A stretch of 64,000 nucleotides of DNA from Chitinophagaceae bacterium. GTDB lineage: Bacteria > Bacteroidota > Bacteroidia > Chitinophagales > Chitinophagaceae. Location: the NCBI GenBank assembly GCA_020403425.1, contig JADBXR010000002.1, forward strand, positions 496,001 through 560,000. Reading direction: 5' to 3'. Position numbers and translations under genes: made by a program. Below are positions 1-8,904 of this stretch, one piece after another (the stretch's first letter is position 1; each line of letters begins with the position of its first letter). Below the pieces are notes generated by a model that was not told the origin of the DNA, ran no database searches, and saw nothing but the letters and a program-made list of their open reading frames with translations.

Positions 1-581
1 GGGCCCTGCAACCCGATCTCATCATCGCCAATAAGGAAGAAAATGTAAGGGAACAGGTACAGGCACTTGCTGACATTGCTCCCGTATGGACCAGCGATAT
101 CAATACCGTCAGCGATGCGCTGCACATGATGGAAGCTATCGGTAACCTCACCGGCAAACAGGCAGAAGCCGCTATCATTATCAAAACCATAACAGACAAG
201 AGAATTGTTTTACAACAGCAGTCTGCAGGAAAAACAAGACCGCTCCGCGTAGCTTACCTGATCTGGAAAGATCCCTATATGACAGTGGGCGGAGACAGTT
301 TCATCGATGCCATGTTACGGGAATGCGGGTGGCAGAATGTATATGCGGATAGGAAACGATATCCCCAGATCAATATCGCAGACCTGCAGGCAGCTGCACC
401 TGATCGGTTGTTCCTTTCTTCGGAACCCTACCCTTTTAAACAGCAACATATTGACGAACTGCAACAGTTCTTGCCGGATACTGTCATTCAATTGGTAGAT
501 GGTGAAATGTTCAGTTGGTACGGCAGCCGCATGATACCTGCGTTTGACTATTTCCTTGAAATGCAGCAACAACTGACGTGA
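1..581 (+). CDS. ABC-type metal/cobalamin periplasmic-binding protein, C-terminal part
   Basis: The reading frame is open from the window edge (first full codon at base 3), so the N-terminus and any signal peptide lie outside; 192 residues are visible. The visible part begins with a segment reading LQPDLIIANKEEN, followed by a long helix and a second lobe containing VGGDSFIDAMLRECGW and LFLSSEPYPF. This two-lobe pattern joined by a helix is that of helical-backbone metal receptors (BtuF/FhuD/TroA-like), which bind vitamin B12, haem or ferric siderophores in the periplasm for an ABC importer. The ligand cannot be told from the fragment. No permease or ATPase gene follows, so the partner genes are either upstream or elsewhere. 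Confidence 0.75.
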   Translation, partial: ALQPDLIIANKEENVREQVQALADIAPVWTSDINTVSDALHMMEAIGNLTGKQAEAAIIIKTITDKRIVLQQQSAGKTRPLRVAYLIWKDPYMTVGGDSFIDAMLRECGWQNVYADRKRYPQINIADLQAAAPDRLFLSSEPYPFKQQHIDELQQFLPDTVIQLVDGEMFSWYGSRMIPAFDYFLEMQQQLT

Positions 582-588
582 TTGGATA

Positions 589-611
589 TTTTGTGTATCT
601 CATACACAAAA
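589..611. repeat. 10-bp perfect hairpin after the receptor gene
   Basis: Bases 589-598 and 602-611 are perfect reverse complements around a 3-base loop, 8 bp past the stop codon of the receptor gene. No T-run follows on the plus strand, so it is not a standard intrinsic terminator. It may protect or define the mRNA 3' end. Confidence 0.4.
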
Positions 612-694
612 AGCTAACGGATGTTTGCCCCAAGTAAAGTATCTTGCGGATAACAATAAGCCCCCAAAGCTGCTAAACCTGACAATCTAAACAC

Positions 695-1762
695 ATGAAA
701 AAATACCGTGCCGGCGTATTGTTCGGCGAAGAACTCGAAGCATTGTACAACGATGCAAAAGACAACCAGTTTGCACTTCCTGCAGTGAACACCATCGGTA
801 CCAACACCATCAACGCAGTGCTGGAAACAGCAGCCAAAGTGAATTCACCAGTGATCATCCAATTTTCCAACGGCGGTGCGCAGTTCATTGCCGGTAAGGG
901 GATGCCCAACGACCAGCTGCAGGCGAATATTGCCGGTGGCGTATCTGGTGCCCTGCATATCCATAACGTGGCCAAATACTATGGTGTACCTGTGGTACTG
1001 CATACCGACCACGCCGCCAAAAAATGGTTACCCTGGGTGAGCGGCCTGATCGATGCCGGCGAACAATTCTACAAAGAGAAGGGCCAGCCCTTGTTCAGTT
1101 CACATATGCTGGACCTGTCTGAAGAGCCCATCGAAGAAAATATCCATACTTCTGTTGAATTCTATAAACGTATGGCGCCACTGGGCATGAGCATCGAGAT
1201 CGAACTCGGTGTTACCGGTGGTGAGGAAGACGGTGTGGACAACAGCGGTGTTGAGAACGACAAATTATATACCCAGCCACAACACGTTGCCTATGCGTAT
1301 ACCGAGCTGAGCAAAGTGGGCAAACTGTTCACCGTAGCTGCCGCTTTTGGTAACGTACATGGCGTGTACAGTCCGGGCAATGTAGAACTGCGCCCTGTGA
1401 TCCTGAAGAACAGCCAGGACTACATCGAGAAAGAACTGAAGACCGGTCCGAAACCCGTTTACTTCGTATTCCACGGAGGAAGTGGTTCTCCGCAGCACCA
1501 GATCAGGGAAGCCATTGGTTATGGCGCCATCAAGATGAATATCGACACCGATCTGCAGTGGGCATTCTGGGAGGGTATTCAGCAGTTTTATGTTAAAAAT
1601 GAAGCCTACCTGCAGGGCCAACTGGGTAACCCAGAAGGTGCTGATAAACCCAATAAAAAATACTACGATCCAAGGGTATGGTTACGCAAAGGCGAAGAAA
1701 GCTTCAGCAAAAGGCTGGAAGTTGCTTTTGAAGACCTCAACTGTATCAACCGGAACGCGTAA
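695..1762 (+). CDS. fbaA: class II fructose-bisphosphate aldolase
   Basis: Cleaves fructose 1,6-bisphosphate to glyceraldehyde 3-phosphate and dihydroxyacetone phosphate in glycolysis, and runs the reverse step in gluconeogenesis; cytoplasmic and zinc dependent. The protein has 355 residues, close to the 359 of E. coli FbaA, and its key residues sit at a constant offset of four: Asp105 and His106 in HTDHA, Glu170, His222 in GNVHG and His260 in FHGGSG. These correspond to the catalytic Asp and the zinc ligands of the class IIA type. The loop TGGEEDGVDN (174-183) is also typical. The gene stands alone, between the receptor gene and accD, and has its own terminator. The start ATG follows directly after an AT-rich leader. 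Confidence 0.96.
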   Translation: MKKYRAGVLFGEELEALYNDAKDNQFALPAVNTIGTNTINAVLETAAKVNSPVIIQFSNGGAQFIAGKGMPNDQLQANIAGGVSGALHIHNVAKYYGVPVVLHTDHAAKKWLPWVSGLIDAGEQFYKEKGQPLFSSHMLDLSEEPIEENIHTSVEFYKRMAPLGMSIEIELGVTGGEEDGVDNSGVENDKLYTQPQHVAYAYTELSKVGKLFTVAAAFGNVHGVYSPGNVELRPVILKNSQDYIEKELKTGPKPVYFVFHGGSGSPQHQIREAIGYGAIKMNIDTDLQWAFWEGIQQFYVKNEAYLQGQLGNPEGADKPNKKYYDPRVWLRKGEESFSKRLEVAFEDLNCINRNA

Positions 1763-1786
1763 ATCTTTCCGGAACAAGCATTACCG

Positions 1787-1814
1787 CCGCCAGCCTGAGA
1801 ACTGGCGGTTTTTT
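1787..1814 (+). terminator. intrinsic terminator of fbaA
   Basis: A 7-bp GC-rich stem (CCGCCAG / CTGGCGG) with an 8-base loop is followed by six T residues, 24 bp past the fbaA stop codon. Confidence 0.8.
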
Positions 1815-1876
1815 GTGTCCTATCCTGTCAGTTCCGGTTCCGCCCCCCAAAAAAACGATGATCGGCTATTTGCCCG

Positions 1877-1908
1877 TTTTGAAGCTGAACTATTTGGTTG
1901 TAGCATTG
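1877..1908 (+). promoter_or_regulatory. candidate Bacteroidota promoter of accD
   Basis: TTTTG at 1877-1881 is separated by exactly 19 bp from TAGCATTG at 1901-1908. The known Bacteroidota consensus is TTTG, 19-21 bp, TAnnTTTG; the -7 element here differs at one base. It lies after the fbaA terminator and about 130 bp before accD, leaving a fairly long leader. Confidence 0.4.
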
Positions 1909-2037
1909 ATATATATTAATTTATCCCTTATTTTCACCCCCCTTTTTGGGAGGGAGCTGGTAAAGCGGCCGAGGCCGATTCACCGCCTGGGTGGTTAAAA
2001 ATGATTATCTTCACCGCCCCAATTGCAATTGACCGTT

Positions 2038-2958
2038 ATGAAAAAAGAACGTGAAGAAGACTTTGAAGCAAACCTGACCGGAGATGACAGCCAGGGAGGA
2101 GACCCTGCCAAACCCCGGTGGTTCAAACGCATCAGGAAAGGTATTTTAACTTCCACAGCCGATAAAAAGGAAACACCCGAGGGTCTATGGACCAAGTGCC
2201 CGGAGTGTAATTATATCTGTACCACCAGCGAATTAAAAGAGAACCTCTTTGTTTGCCCGAAATGTAATTACCATCACCGGATCGGCAGCGATGAATATTT
2301 TGATGTGATCTTCGACAACAAGGAATACACCGAACTTTTCGAGGACATACAGAGCATTGACGCTCTCGGTTTTACCGATCTCAAACCTTACCAGAAACGA
2401 CTGGACGATATCCACTCCAAAACAGACCTGAAAGACTCCATGCGCGTTGCCGTGGGCAAGGCCAATGGAGAAGGTATCGTGATCGCCTGTATGGATTTTG
2501 AATTCATCGGCGGCTCACTGGGCAGTGTGATGGGAGAGAAATTCAGTCGCGCGGTGGATTACTGTATCCAGCACAAACTTCCCTATCTCGTGATCAGTAA
2601 GAGTGGTGGTGCCAGAATGATGGAAAGTGCTTTCAGCCTGATGCAGCTGGCCAAGACCAGTGGTAAGTTATCGCAATTAAGTGATGCCAGACTTCCTTAT
2701 ATCTCTTTACTCACCGATCCCACTTTTGGTGGTATCTCGGCCAGCTTTGGTATGCTGGGCGACCTGAACATAGCCGAACCCGGCGCCCTGATCGGTTTCG
2801 CGGGTCCGCGTGTGATCAAGGAGACCATCAAGAAGGACCTTCCCGAAGGTTTCCAGCGCAGTGAGTTTTTGCTGGAGCATGGTTTCCTCGACTTCATTGT
2901 TGACAGGAAGAACCTGAAAGAAAAACTGGCGCAGCTGGTTTTACTTTTCAGAAGCTAA
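2038..2958 (+). CDS. accD: acetyl-CoA carboxylase carboxyltransferase subunit beta
   Basis: Beta subunit of the carboxyltransferase that moves CO2 from biotin to acetyl-CoA, making malonyl-CoA for fatty acid synthesis; works with AccA in the cytoplasm. The 306-residue product carries the N-terminal four-cysteine zinc ribbon (Cys54, Cys57, Cys73, Cys76), then the crotonase-like carboxyltransferase domain with [11 protein letters not shown] and the glycine-rich [17 protein letters not shown] stretch. I chose the ATG at 2038; an in-frame TTG at 2023 would add five residues and is less likely. accA is not nearby. smpB follows after 75 bp and could be co-transcribed, though an imperfect AT-rich dyad lies between them. 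Confidence 0.96.
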   Translation: MKKEREEDFEANLTGDDSQGGDPAKPRWFKRIRKGILTSTADKKETPEGLWTKCPECNYICTTSELKENLFVCPKCNYHHRIGSDEYFDVIFDNKEYTELFEDIQSIDALGFTDLKPYQKRLDDIHSKTDLKDSMRVAVGKANGEGIVIACMDFEFIGGSLGSVMGEKFSRAVDYCIQHKLPYLVISKSGGARMMESAFSLMQLAKTSGKLSQLSDARLPYISLLTDPTFGGISASFGMLGDLNIAEPGALIGFAGPRVIKETIKKDLPEGFQRSEFLLEHGFLDFIVDRKNLKEKLAQLVLLFRS

Positions 2959-3033
2959 GTTTTTAATTAATAGTCAGTAGTTGATCATACTCATTGCCCA
3001 TTACTGATCATTAATTACCAATCACAGACTTTC

Positions 3034-3471
3034 ATGGCTGAAATGAACAACCGCCAGGCTTACTTCAACTACTCCATAGAAGACAAATATGTAGCAGGTA
3101 TCGTATTGCTGGGAACGGAAGTGAAATCGATCCGTGAGGGCAAGCTCAGTTTCAATGATGCATTCTGCCTGTTCGATGATGGGGAGTTATGGGTGCGGGG
3201 ACTTTTCATTGCCAGTTATACCCACGGAACAGCCAATAACCACATTGAGGTACACGACCGGAAACTGCTGCTAAACAAAAAAGAACTGAAGAAGATACAG
3301 GCCAGGATCAAGGAAAAAGGATATACGGTGGTGCCATTGAAAGTGTTCTTTACAGACAAGAACCTGGTAAAGGTAGAGATCGGATTGGGCCGTGGTAAGA
3401 AGCTTCACGACAAACGCGAGACCATCAAGAACCGCGACGTGGAGAAAGAGATCAAACGTTACCTGAAATAG
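3034..3471 (+). CDS. smpB: SsrA-binding protein SmpB
   Basis: Binds tmRNA and delivers it to stalled ribosomes in trans-translation. The 145-residue length is usual for the family. The conserved N-terminal block (NRQAYFNYSIEDKYVAGIVL followed by GTEVKSIREG) forms the OB-fold, and the basic C-terminal tail (GRGKKLHDKRETIKNRD) is the part that enters the decoding centre. The tmRNA gene is not visible in the window. The gene is tail-to-tail with the next one, with 21 bp between the stop codons and no clear terminator. Confidence 0.97.
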   Translation: MAEMNNRQAYFNYSIEDKYVAGIVLLGTEVKSIREGKLSFNDAFCLFDDGELWVRGLFIASYTHGTANNHIEVHDRKLLLNKKELKKIQARIKEKGYTVVPLKVFFTDKNLVKVEIGLGRGKKLHDKRETIKNRDVEKEIKRYLK

Positions 3472-3492
3472 ACAGCTTCTTCCACAAGTATT

Positions 3493-3942
3493 TTATTCTT
3501 CTTCGGGTGTCTTATACCTTCTTTTTTTCTCTGGCCGATAGTCCAGTTGTTCCACCAGGGCTTCCGCTGTTGGGTTACGTGTAACAGAAACAGCTATCTG
3601 AAACAAGGCAATATAGATCATCACAGTTCCCAGCAGTTCGCCCCAGCTTAACCAGTAGCCCCAAAAACCGTATACAACGGCTTTTTCAGGATGGTCCGTC
3701 TCATAGATCACTTCTGTCTTCTCCCCTGTTTCCCATTCACGAAAAACATATCGTGCGTCTATGGCATATTGCTTACGACCGTCATGGAACACCGCCTTGG
3801 GAATATTTTTTCCTGAGACACTGTCCGGCAGCCATTGGATCCTAGCCGGCGCCTTCTCCCCGTCAAAATAATCCGGTTGCCGGGTAGCCACCAGGTAACA
3901 GGCAAAACAGACAAGATAGAGTATGGTAACGGATCTATACAA
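3493..3942 (-). CDS. small two-helix membrane protein of unknown function
   Basis: I do not recognise the family. The 149-residue product has a hydrophobic N-terminal helix (about residues 4-19), an extracytoplasmic middle region of about 75 residues (rich in Asp, Glu, Arg and Tyr), a second helix (about 95-115) and a short basic/acidic tail ending RRYKTPEEE. The layout resembles DUF3592-type proteins, in which a soluble domain sits between two membrane segments, but this is only a topology resemblance. The only plausible start is a TTG at 3942; there is no early ATG in frame. The gene lies between smpB and smc and faces smpB. It is probably real, as the frame is open across the whole span and antisense alternatives look worse. 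Confidence 0.6.
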   Translation of the reverse strand: MYRSVTILYLVCFACYLVATRQPDYFDGEKAPARIQWLPDSVSGKNIPKAVFHDGRKQYAIDARYVFREWETGEKTEVIYETDHPEKAVVYGFWGYWLSWGELLGTVMIYIALFQIAVSVTRNPTAEALVEQLDYRPEKKRRYKTPEEE

Positions 3943-3992
3943 GCTCGTGATGATATGCTTACAATAATAATAAACGGAAACACATTGCTTTC

Positions 3993-4029
3993 AAAAAAAT
4001 GGGATCAAGAGAACACTCTTAATCCCATT
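3993..4029 (-). terminator. intrinsic terminator of smc
   Basis: Nested stem: 3998-4005 pairs with 4022-4029 and 4007-4011 pairs with 4016-4020, with one mismatch between them. Read on the minus strand the stem is followed by a run of seven T residues, 20 bp past the smc stop codon. Confidence 0.75.
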
Positions 4030-4049
4030 ATCATATGCATCGGGTTAGG

Positions 4050-7000
4050 TTAGTTCGCGAGGCTTCGGAAATCCACGGGAACCAGTTTACTTACACCGGG
4101 TTCCTGCATGGTCACACCATAGATCACATCTACCGCACTCATGGTCTGTTTGTTGTGCGTTACAATGATGAACTGCGAGTTATCACTGAATTTCTTGATC
4201 ATCTGTGTGAACTTACCTACGTTGGCATCATCCAGCGGCGCATCCACCTCATCAAGGATACAGAAAGGCGCCGGTTTGATGAGATAGATCGAGAACAGCA
4301 GTGCCGTAGCGGTCAGTGTTTTCTCTCCTCCACTCAGCTGGGTGATGGAAGAAGGACGTTTTCCTTTGGGTTTGGCGATGATCTCGATACCGGTCTCTGC
4401 CAGGTTCTCGGGGTTCACCAATATCATGTCTGCCGTATCCTCTTCTGTGAACAAGGCTTTGAACACTTTCTGGAAGTTCTCGCGTACCTGGTTAAAAGTA
4501 TCGAGGAACTGCTGGTTGGCAGTGGCTTCTACTTCCTGAATGGTTTGCAACAGACTCTCTTTGGCCGATACCAGGTCGTTCTTCTGCTCGAGGATGAATT
4601 CGTAACGTTTTTTCATTTCCGTATACGCCTCAATAGCGGTGGGATTCACTTCGCCCATGTTCTCGAGACGTTTCTTCATCCTGTCTGAACTGGCCTGAAG
4701 GTCTTCCAGCGCCGTATCGGTAGTTCTCGCCTGGTCAAGTATCTCATCCAGTTCCACTTTGAACTCCACGCTCAGCCTTTCTTTCATACCGGCAAGTTGC
4801 AGTTTCAGTTCATTCAGCTTGTCCTTGATCTCTGTTACCAGATGGTCGATCATTTCCTTGCTCTTCACTTTCAAACGCAACTCACTCTCTTTTTCCTGTA
4901 AGGCATTCCGCAGATTATAATATGCCTGGTCCGCTTCATTCAGTTTTTTCTCCTCTTCTTCTTTCCTACGCAGCATTTCCAGTAACAGTTCTTCCGAACC
5001 GATCAATGCTTTTTCGCTCTCTTCAATATTGGCACTGGCCTCTGAGAGTTGTGAGGTATTGTTTCCGATCTGCAGGTGCAGGTCGTTCAACTGGTTCTCT
5101 TTGAACACCAGTTCCTGCTTCAGGCTGGTGATCTTGCTCTGCTGACGGGTCAGCTGCAGGTTGGTCTCATTGTATTGAACCGACGCAAAATTGTATTCAT
5201 ATTCAGCCGACTGGTAATCCTGCTCCACTGTTTTCAACTCCTCAGAAGTGGTCTGCAGCTGTTCATTCAGTGCATGGAACTCTTCGCGGGTAGCGGCAAT
5301 GGCATCGTGTTCGGCCTGTAAGCGCATGTCCAGGTCTTCCAGTCGCTGTAACCCGTTCTGCTGCGCGGCCTGGAGGTTCTCCATACGGTTCTTGGCAGCA
5401 AATACCTGGTTGGTGAGCTGGTTGATCTCGTTCTCGGTCTGTTTGATCACATTCTCCTTCAACTGGTCGTTGAAAGCGATCACCTCGTTGTGTTTGGCCT
5501 GTATATCTGATTTCAGCAGGTTCACCACCGCTTCCTGGTCGAAGATCTCTTCAGACAGTTTTTCGAGATTCTTGGCGCGACCGATCTTCTTTCCTTCGAA
5601 CAGTCCTACGCTACCACCGGTCAGCGTATACTTCCCTTTTACGTACTTACCTGTCTTTTCCAGCACCACGGCCCCGTTGCTGTTGGCAATGGCCTCATCG
5701 TTCTCGGCTATGTAAACATTGGCCAGCAGGTATTGTGCCAGCTTGCGATATTGCTCGTCCACCTCTATCACATCCATTGCTTTGATGGTATTGGCGGGCT
5801 GATGAGTCTCTACGCGATAGTCTGCGAATTTCTCCAGCATGAAGAAATTGGCCTTCCCTTTTTTATTCGCATCCAGCAGGTGTACGGCCTGTAAACCTTC
5901 TTCCAGGTTGTTCACCACATAGTAGTTCAGGTAGGGCTCCAGTACGTTCTCTACGGCAGTGCGGTATTCTTCTTTTACATAGATGATATCCGACAGGATG
6001 GGTGCCGAATGGTTCCATTCAGGGTTCTTATGCAGGAACTTGATGCTCTCCGGGTAACCTTCCATCGAGTCGATCAGGCTTTTCAGCAGGTTATATTCGT
6101 TGCGCTTGGCATCCAGTTTACGGTTCTCTTCGTTCAGCTCGTTGCGCAAAACTTCCAGTTGAGCCTGTGTTTCAAAGATCTGCTCTTTGGTACGCTCCTG
6201 GTGTTCCTGCAATTGCTGCAGGTCAATGCGTTTGGCCTCAAGGGTTGTCTCCTTCTCTTCCAGTTCAACCGTCAGTTGCTGCATCTGGGCTTCACGGTTC
6301 TGCTTTTCCTCGTTCAACTGGGTCTGTGCACGTTGCAGGTTCAGGATCGAGGTATCGGCAACGGCCACTTTTTTCTCAGCATCGAACTGGCTACGCTGGA
6401 TCTGCTGGTAACGGTTGCGCAAAGCATCCAGTCCGGAACGTTTTTCATCGAAACTGCGGCGTTTGTCCTCCACATCCAGTTTGGTGGTCTCCACTTTATC
6501 CTGCAGTTCCAGCAAACTCGCTTCCTCCTCGCCTACCTGGATCTGGGTGTAAGAGATCGAATCACCGATGGTCTTTAATTGTCCCTCGGCTTTTTCCAGG
6601 AACTCTTTCAGGTTGGTCTCCTTCTCTTTCAGGTAATGCAGTTTCTGGGTAGCCAGGTTCTTTTCGTTCTCCTTGCTGCGAAGTTCCTGCAGGTATTCGT
6701 TGAATTCGTGCTGCATGCTCTGCAGGGCCCGTTCTTTTTCGATGAATCCAACTTTCTCCTGCTCTATCGCAGCTTCATCAGTGGCGATCTCCGCTTCCAG
6801 CTGGATCTTTTTGTCGTTCTCCGATTCCTGCTGCTCGTTCAGTTCTTTGTATGTAATGTTGAAACCTTCGAGAGAAGCTTTGGCCAGTTCAATGGCCACT
6901 TCGCGGTATTCTTTTTTGATCTCGTAGAATTTCTCTGCTTTCTTGGCCTGGTTCTCGAGGGTCTTTAACTGGTTATTGATCTCGAACAGCAGGTCTTCGA

Positions 7001-7571
7001 TACGTGCCAGGTCCTGCTCGGTGGCATCCAGTTTATTCTTGGCCTCTTTTTTACGGGTCTTGTAGATGGTGATACCGGCAGCCTGTTCCAGCATACGGCG
7101 ACGACTATTCTCCTTGTCCTTGATGATGTCATCCACCATTCCCAGTTCGATGATGGCATAACTGTCGGTGCTCACACCGGTATCGAGGAACAGGTTATGG
7201 ATATCTTTCAGTCGACAGGTCACATCATTCAAACGGTATTCGCTTTCCCCGTTCTTGTAAAAGCGGCGGGTCACGGTCACGGTATTGAATTCGGTAGGCA
7301 ACAGGTTCTTGGTGTTCTCGAACGTGAGGCTCACTTCGGCCAGACCGCTCGGACTTCTTGTCTTACTTCCGTTGAAGACAAGTGCTTCCAGATTTTCACT
7401 TCTGAGTGCAGATATCTTTTGCTCACCGATCACCCAACGGATACTATCGATGATATTACTTTTTCCACAACCATTCGGTCCGATAATACCGGTGATCCCT
7501 TCGTCAAAACTCACTACAGTTTTATCAGCAAAACTTTTGAACCCTTTGATTTCTAATGACTTTAATCTCAC
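4050..7571 (-). CDS. smc: chromosome segregation ATPase SMC
   Basis: Structural-maintenance-of-chromosomes protein that, with ScpA and ScpB, loads on DNA and organises the chromosome. At 1173 residues it has the full SMC layout: an N-terminal ATPase half with Walker A GPNGCGKS (31-38), a long coiled coil, a hinge in the middle (about 505-650), the returning coiled coil rich in Glu, Gln, Leu and Lys, and a C-terminal half with the signature LSGGEKTLTATALL and Walker B CILDEVDAPLDD. The start codon is GTG, which puts the conserved MRLKSLEIKGFKSF at the very N-terminus. No scpA or scpB is adjacent. The gene has its own terminator and diverges from the glycosyltransferase pair. Confidence 0.98.
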   Translation of the reverse strand: MRLKSLEIKGFKSFADKTVVSFDEGITGIIGPNGCGKSNIIDSIRWVIGEQKISALRSENLEALVFNGSKTRSPSGLAEVSLTFENTKNLLPTEFNTVTVTRRFYKNGESEYRLNDVTCRLKDIHNLFLDTGVSTDSYAIIELGMVDDIIKDKENSRRRMLEQAAGITIYKTRKKEAKNKLDATEQDLARIEDLLFEINNQLKTLENQAKKAEKFYEIKKEYREVAIELAKASLEGFNITYKELNEQQESENDKKIQLEAEIATDEAAIEQEKVGFIEKERALQSMQHEFNEYLQELRSKENEKNLATQKLHYLKEKETNLKEFLEKAEGQLKTIGDSISYTQIQVGEEEASLLELQDKVETTKLDVEDKRRSFDEKRSGLDALRNRYQQIQRSQFDAEKKVAVADTSILNLQRAQTQLNEEKQNREAQMQQLTVELEEKETTLEAKRIDLQQLQEHQERTKEQIFETQAQLEVLRNELNEENRKLDAKRNEYNLLKSLIDSMEGYPESIKFLHKNPEWNHSAPILSDIIYVKEEYRTAVENVLEPYLNYYVVNNLEEGLQAVHLLDANKKGKANFFMLEKFADYRVETHQPANTIKAMDVIEVDEQYRKLAQYLLANVYIAENDEAIANSNGAVVLEKTGKYVKGKYTLTGGSVGLFEGKKIGRAKNLEKLSEEIFDQEAVVNLLKSDIQAKHNEVIAFNDQLKENVIKQTENEINQLTNQVFAAKNRMENLQAAQQNGLQRLEDLDMRLQAEHDAIAATREEFHALNEQLQTTSEELKTVEQDYQSAEYEYNFASVQYNETNLQLTRQQSKITSLKQELVFKENQLNDLHLQIGNNTSQLSEASANIEESEKALIGSEELLLEMLRRKEEEEKKLNEADQAYYNLRNALQEKESELRLKVKSKEMIDHLVTEIKDKLNELKLQLAGMKERLSVEFKVELDEILDQARTTDTALEDLQASSDRMKKRLENMGEVNPTAIEAYTEMKKRYEFILEQKNDLVSAKESLLQTIQEVEATANQQFLDTFNQVRENFQKVFKALFTEEDTADMILVNPENLAETGIEIIAKPKGKRPSSITQLSGGEKTLTATALLFSIYLIKPAPFCILDEVDAPLDDANVGKFTQMIKKFSDNSQFIIVTHNKQTMSAVDVIYGVTMQEPGVSKLVPVDFRSLAN

Positions 7572-7786
7572 GTATATTCCTGTTTAAGTACCTGCGAACA
7601 TACAGTAAAAGGGGTAGAATTCCTGTAGAGAAAAAATTGCTGTGTATAATAAGTGGAGAAGTAGGGAAGTATTTTATATCCCATTCAATGAATGCATTTT
7701 AACATATTGTAAATCAGTAGTTTAAAACGGGTTAATTTCTTTTTAAAATGCATACTGAATACTGATCAGCGTAATTTTCCAGCCGG

Positions 7787-7794
7787 TATATTTG
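7787..7794 (+). promoter_or_regulatory. -7 element before the glycosyltransferase pair
   Basis: TATATTTG is an exact match to the Bacteroidota -7 consensus TAnnTTTG. I see no TTTG at the right distance upstream. If used, transcription would begin near 7798-7802, which excludes the TTG at 7792 as a start codon and favours the TTG at 7813. Confidence 0.45.
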
Positions 7795-7812
7795 TTCACA
7801 AACCCGTTCATT

Positions 7813-8904
7813 TTGGCGAAGATCATTTTCACGGTTACCAACGACCTCAGTTACGACCAGCGCATGCACCGGATCGCGGGCAGCCTGGCCAAACAGGGGT
7901 ACGAAGTACGATTGGTGGGAAGACGCCTACCCGGATCGGCCGATCTGCCCCAACGGGAATTTTTACAGAAAAGGATACGCTGTTTTTTTCATCGTGGTAT
8001 CGGATTTTATGCAGAATACAATTTCCGCCTGTTCTGGTACCTGTTGTTCAGGCAGGCCGACATGATCTGCGCCATCGATCTCGACACTATCCTGCCGGTG
8101 TACCTGGTGACTGCTATCAAAAAACAGCAAAGGTTATATGATGCCCATGAACTTTTTAGCGAACAGAAAGAGGTCCTGTCACGCCCTCGGATCCACCGTT
8201 TCTGGCTCGCGGTGGAGCGGTTTGCCGTACCCCGTTTTCCCAAAGGTTATACCGTGAACGAAACCATCCGCACTGAGCTGGAAAAAAGATATGGTGTGAG
8301 ATATGCCGTTATACGCAACCTTCCGCGATTGACCTGCCTGTCAAACGACCCTCCCCGTACCAGAGAAAAATGGATCCTGTACCAGGGTTCCGTGAACGAG
8401 GGCCGCTGTTTTGAGACCCTGATCCCCGCCATGCAGCAGGTGAACGCAAAGCTGGTGATCTGCGGCAAGGGCAATTTTTTTGAACAGACCCGGGCCCTGA
8501 TACACCGATACCAGTTGCAGGATCAAATAACCTTACGCGGCTATGTTAGCCCGGAAGAACTGATCACCCTTACACCACAGGCGTCCATTGGTCTCACATT
8601 GTTTGAGTCCGAAGGCATGAACCAGTATTACTCGCTGGCCAACCGTTTTTTTGATTATATCATGGCCGGCATACCCCAGGTATGTGTGGACTACCCGGAA
8701 TATGCCGCCATCAACCGGGTATTTGATATCGCTTACCCGGTACCTGATACAGCTTCGGGAAGCATTGCAGGGGCTCTGAACAATTTACTCACCGATACTG
8801 TTTTGTATGACAGGTTACGGGAAAACTGCCTCAGTGCAAGAAAGGTCCTTAACTGGGAAAATGAAGAACAGGTGCTGATCAGCTTCTATAAAGAAATAGC
8901 CTAG
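7813..8904 (+). CDS. glycosyltransferase, GT4-like
   Basis: Probable cytoplasmic sugar transferase for cell-surface polysaccharide. The N-terminal Rossmann-like half begins AKIIFTVTNDLSYDQRMHRI, a form common in Bacteroidota GT4-type enzymes, and contains YDAHELFSEQKEV. The C-terminal donor-binding half carries LYQGSVNEGRCFE, the GKG turn near residue 215, and the ESEGMNQYYSLANRFFDYI segment that resembles the E-x7-E region of GT-B enzymes. There is no ATG near the N-terminus; TTG at 7813 gives the best alignment to the usual start, while TTG at 7792 would fall inside a likely promoter element. The next gene overlaps its stop codon by one base. Sugar donor and acceptor cannot be told from sequence. 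Confidence 0.85.
   Translation: MAKIIFTVTNDLSYDQRMHRIAGSLAKQGYEVRLVGRRLPGSADLPQREFLQKRIRCFFHRGIGFYAEYNFRLFWYLLFRQADMICAIDLDTILPVYLVTAIKKQQRLYDAHELFSEQKEVLSRPRIHRFWLAVERFAVPRFPKGYTVNETIRTELEKRYGVRYAVIRNLPRLTCLSNDPPRTREKWILYQGSVNEGRCFETLIPAMQQVNAKLVICGKGNFFEQTRALIHRYQLQDQITLRGYVSPEELITLTPQASIGLTLFESEGMNQYYSLANRFFDYIMAGIPQVCVDYPEYAAINRVFDIAYPVPDTASGSIAGALNNLLTDTVLYDRLRENCLSARKVLNWENEEQVLISFYKEIA

Noticed and set aside
2959..3033. Terminator between accD and smpB
   Set aside because: The AT-rich dyad (TTAATTAAT ... ATTAATTA) is imperfect and has no GC core, so I do not call it a terminator.
4035..4688. 217-codon plus-strand open frame opposite smc
   Set aside because: It lies wholly opposite the 3' part of smc, has no family features and a composition that follows from the codon pattern of smc read in reverse.
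7792..7812. TTG at 7792 as the start of the first glycosyltransferase
   Set aside because: It lies inside an exact -7 promoter element, so it would not be in the mRNA; TTG at 7813 fits the conserved N-terminus better.
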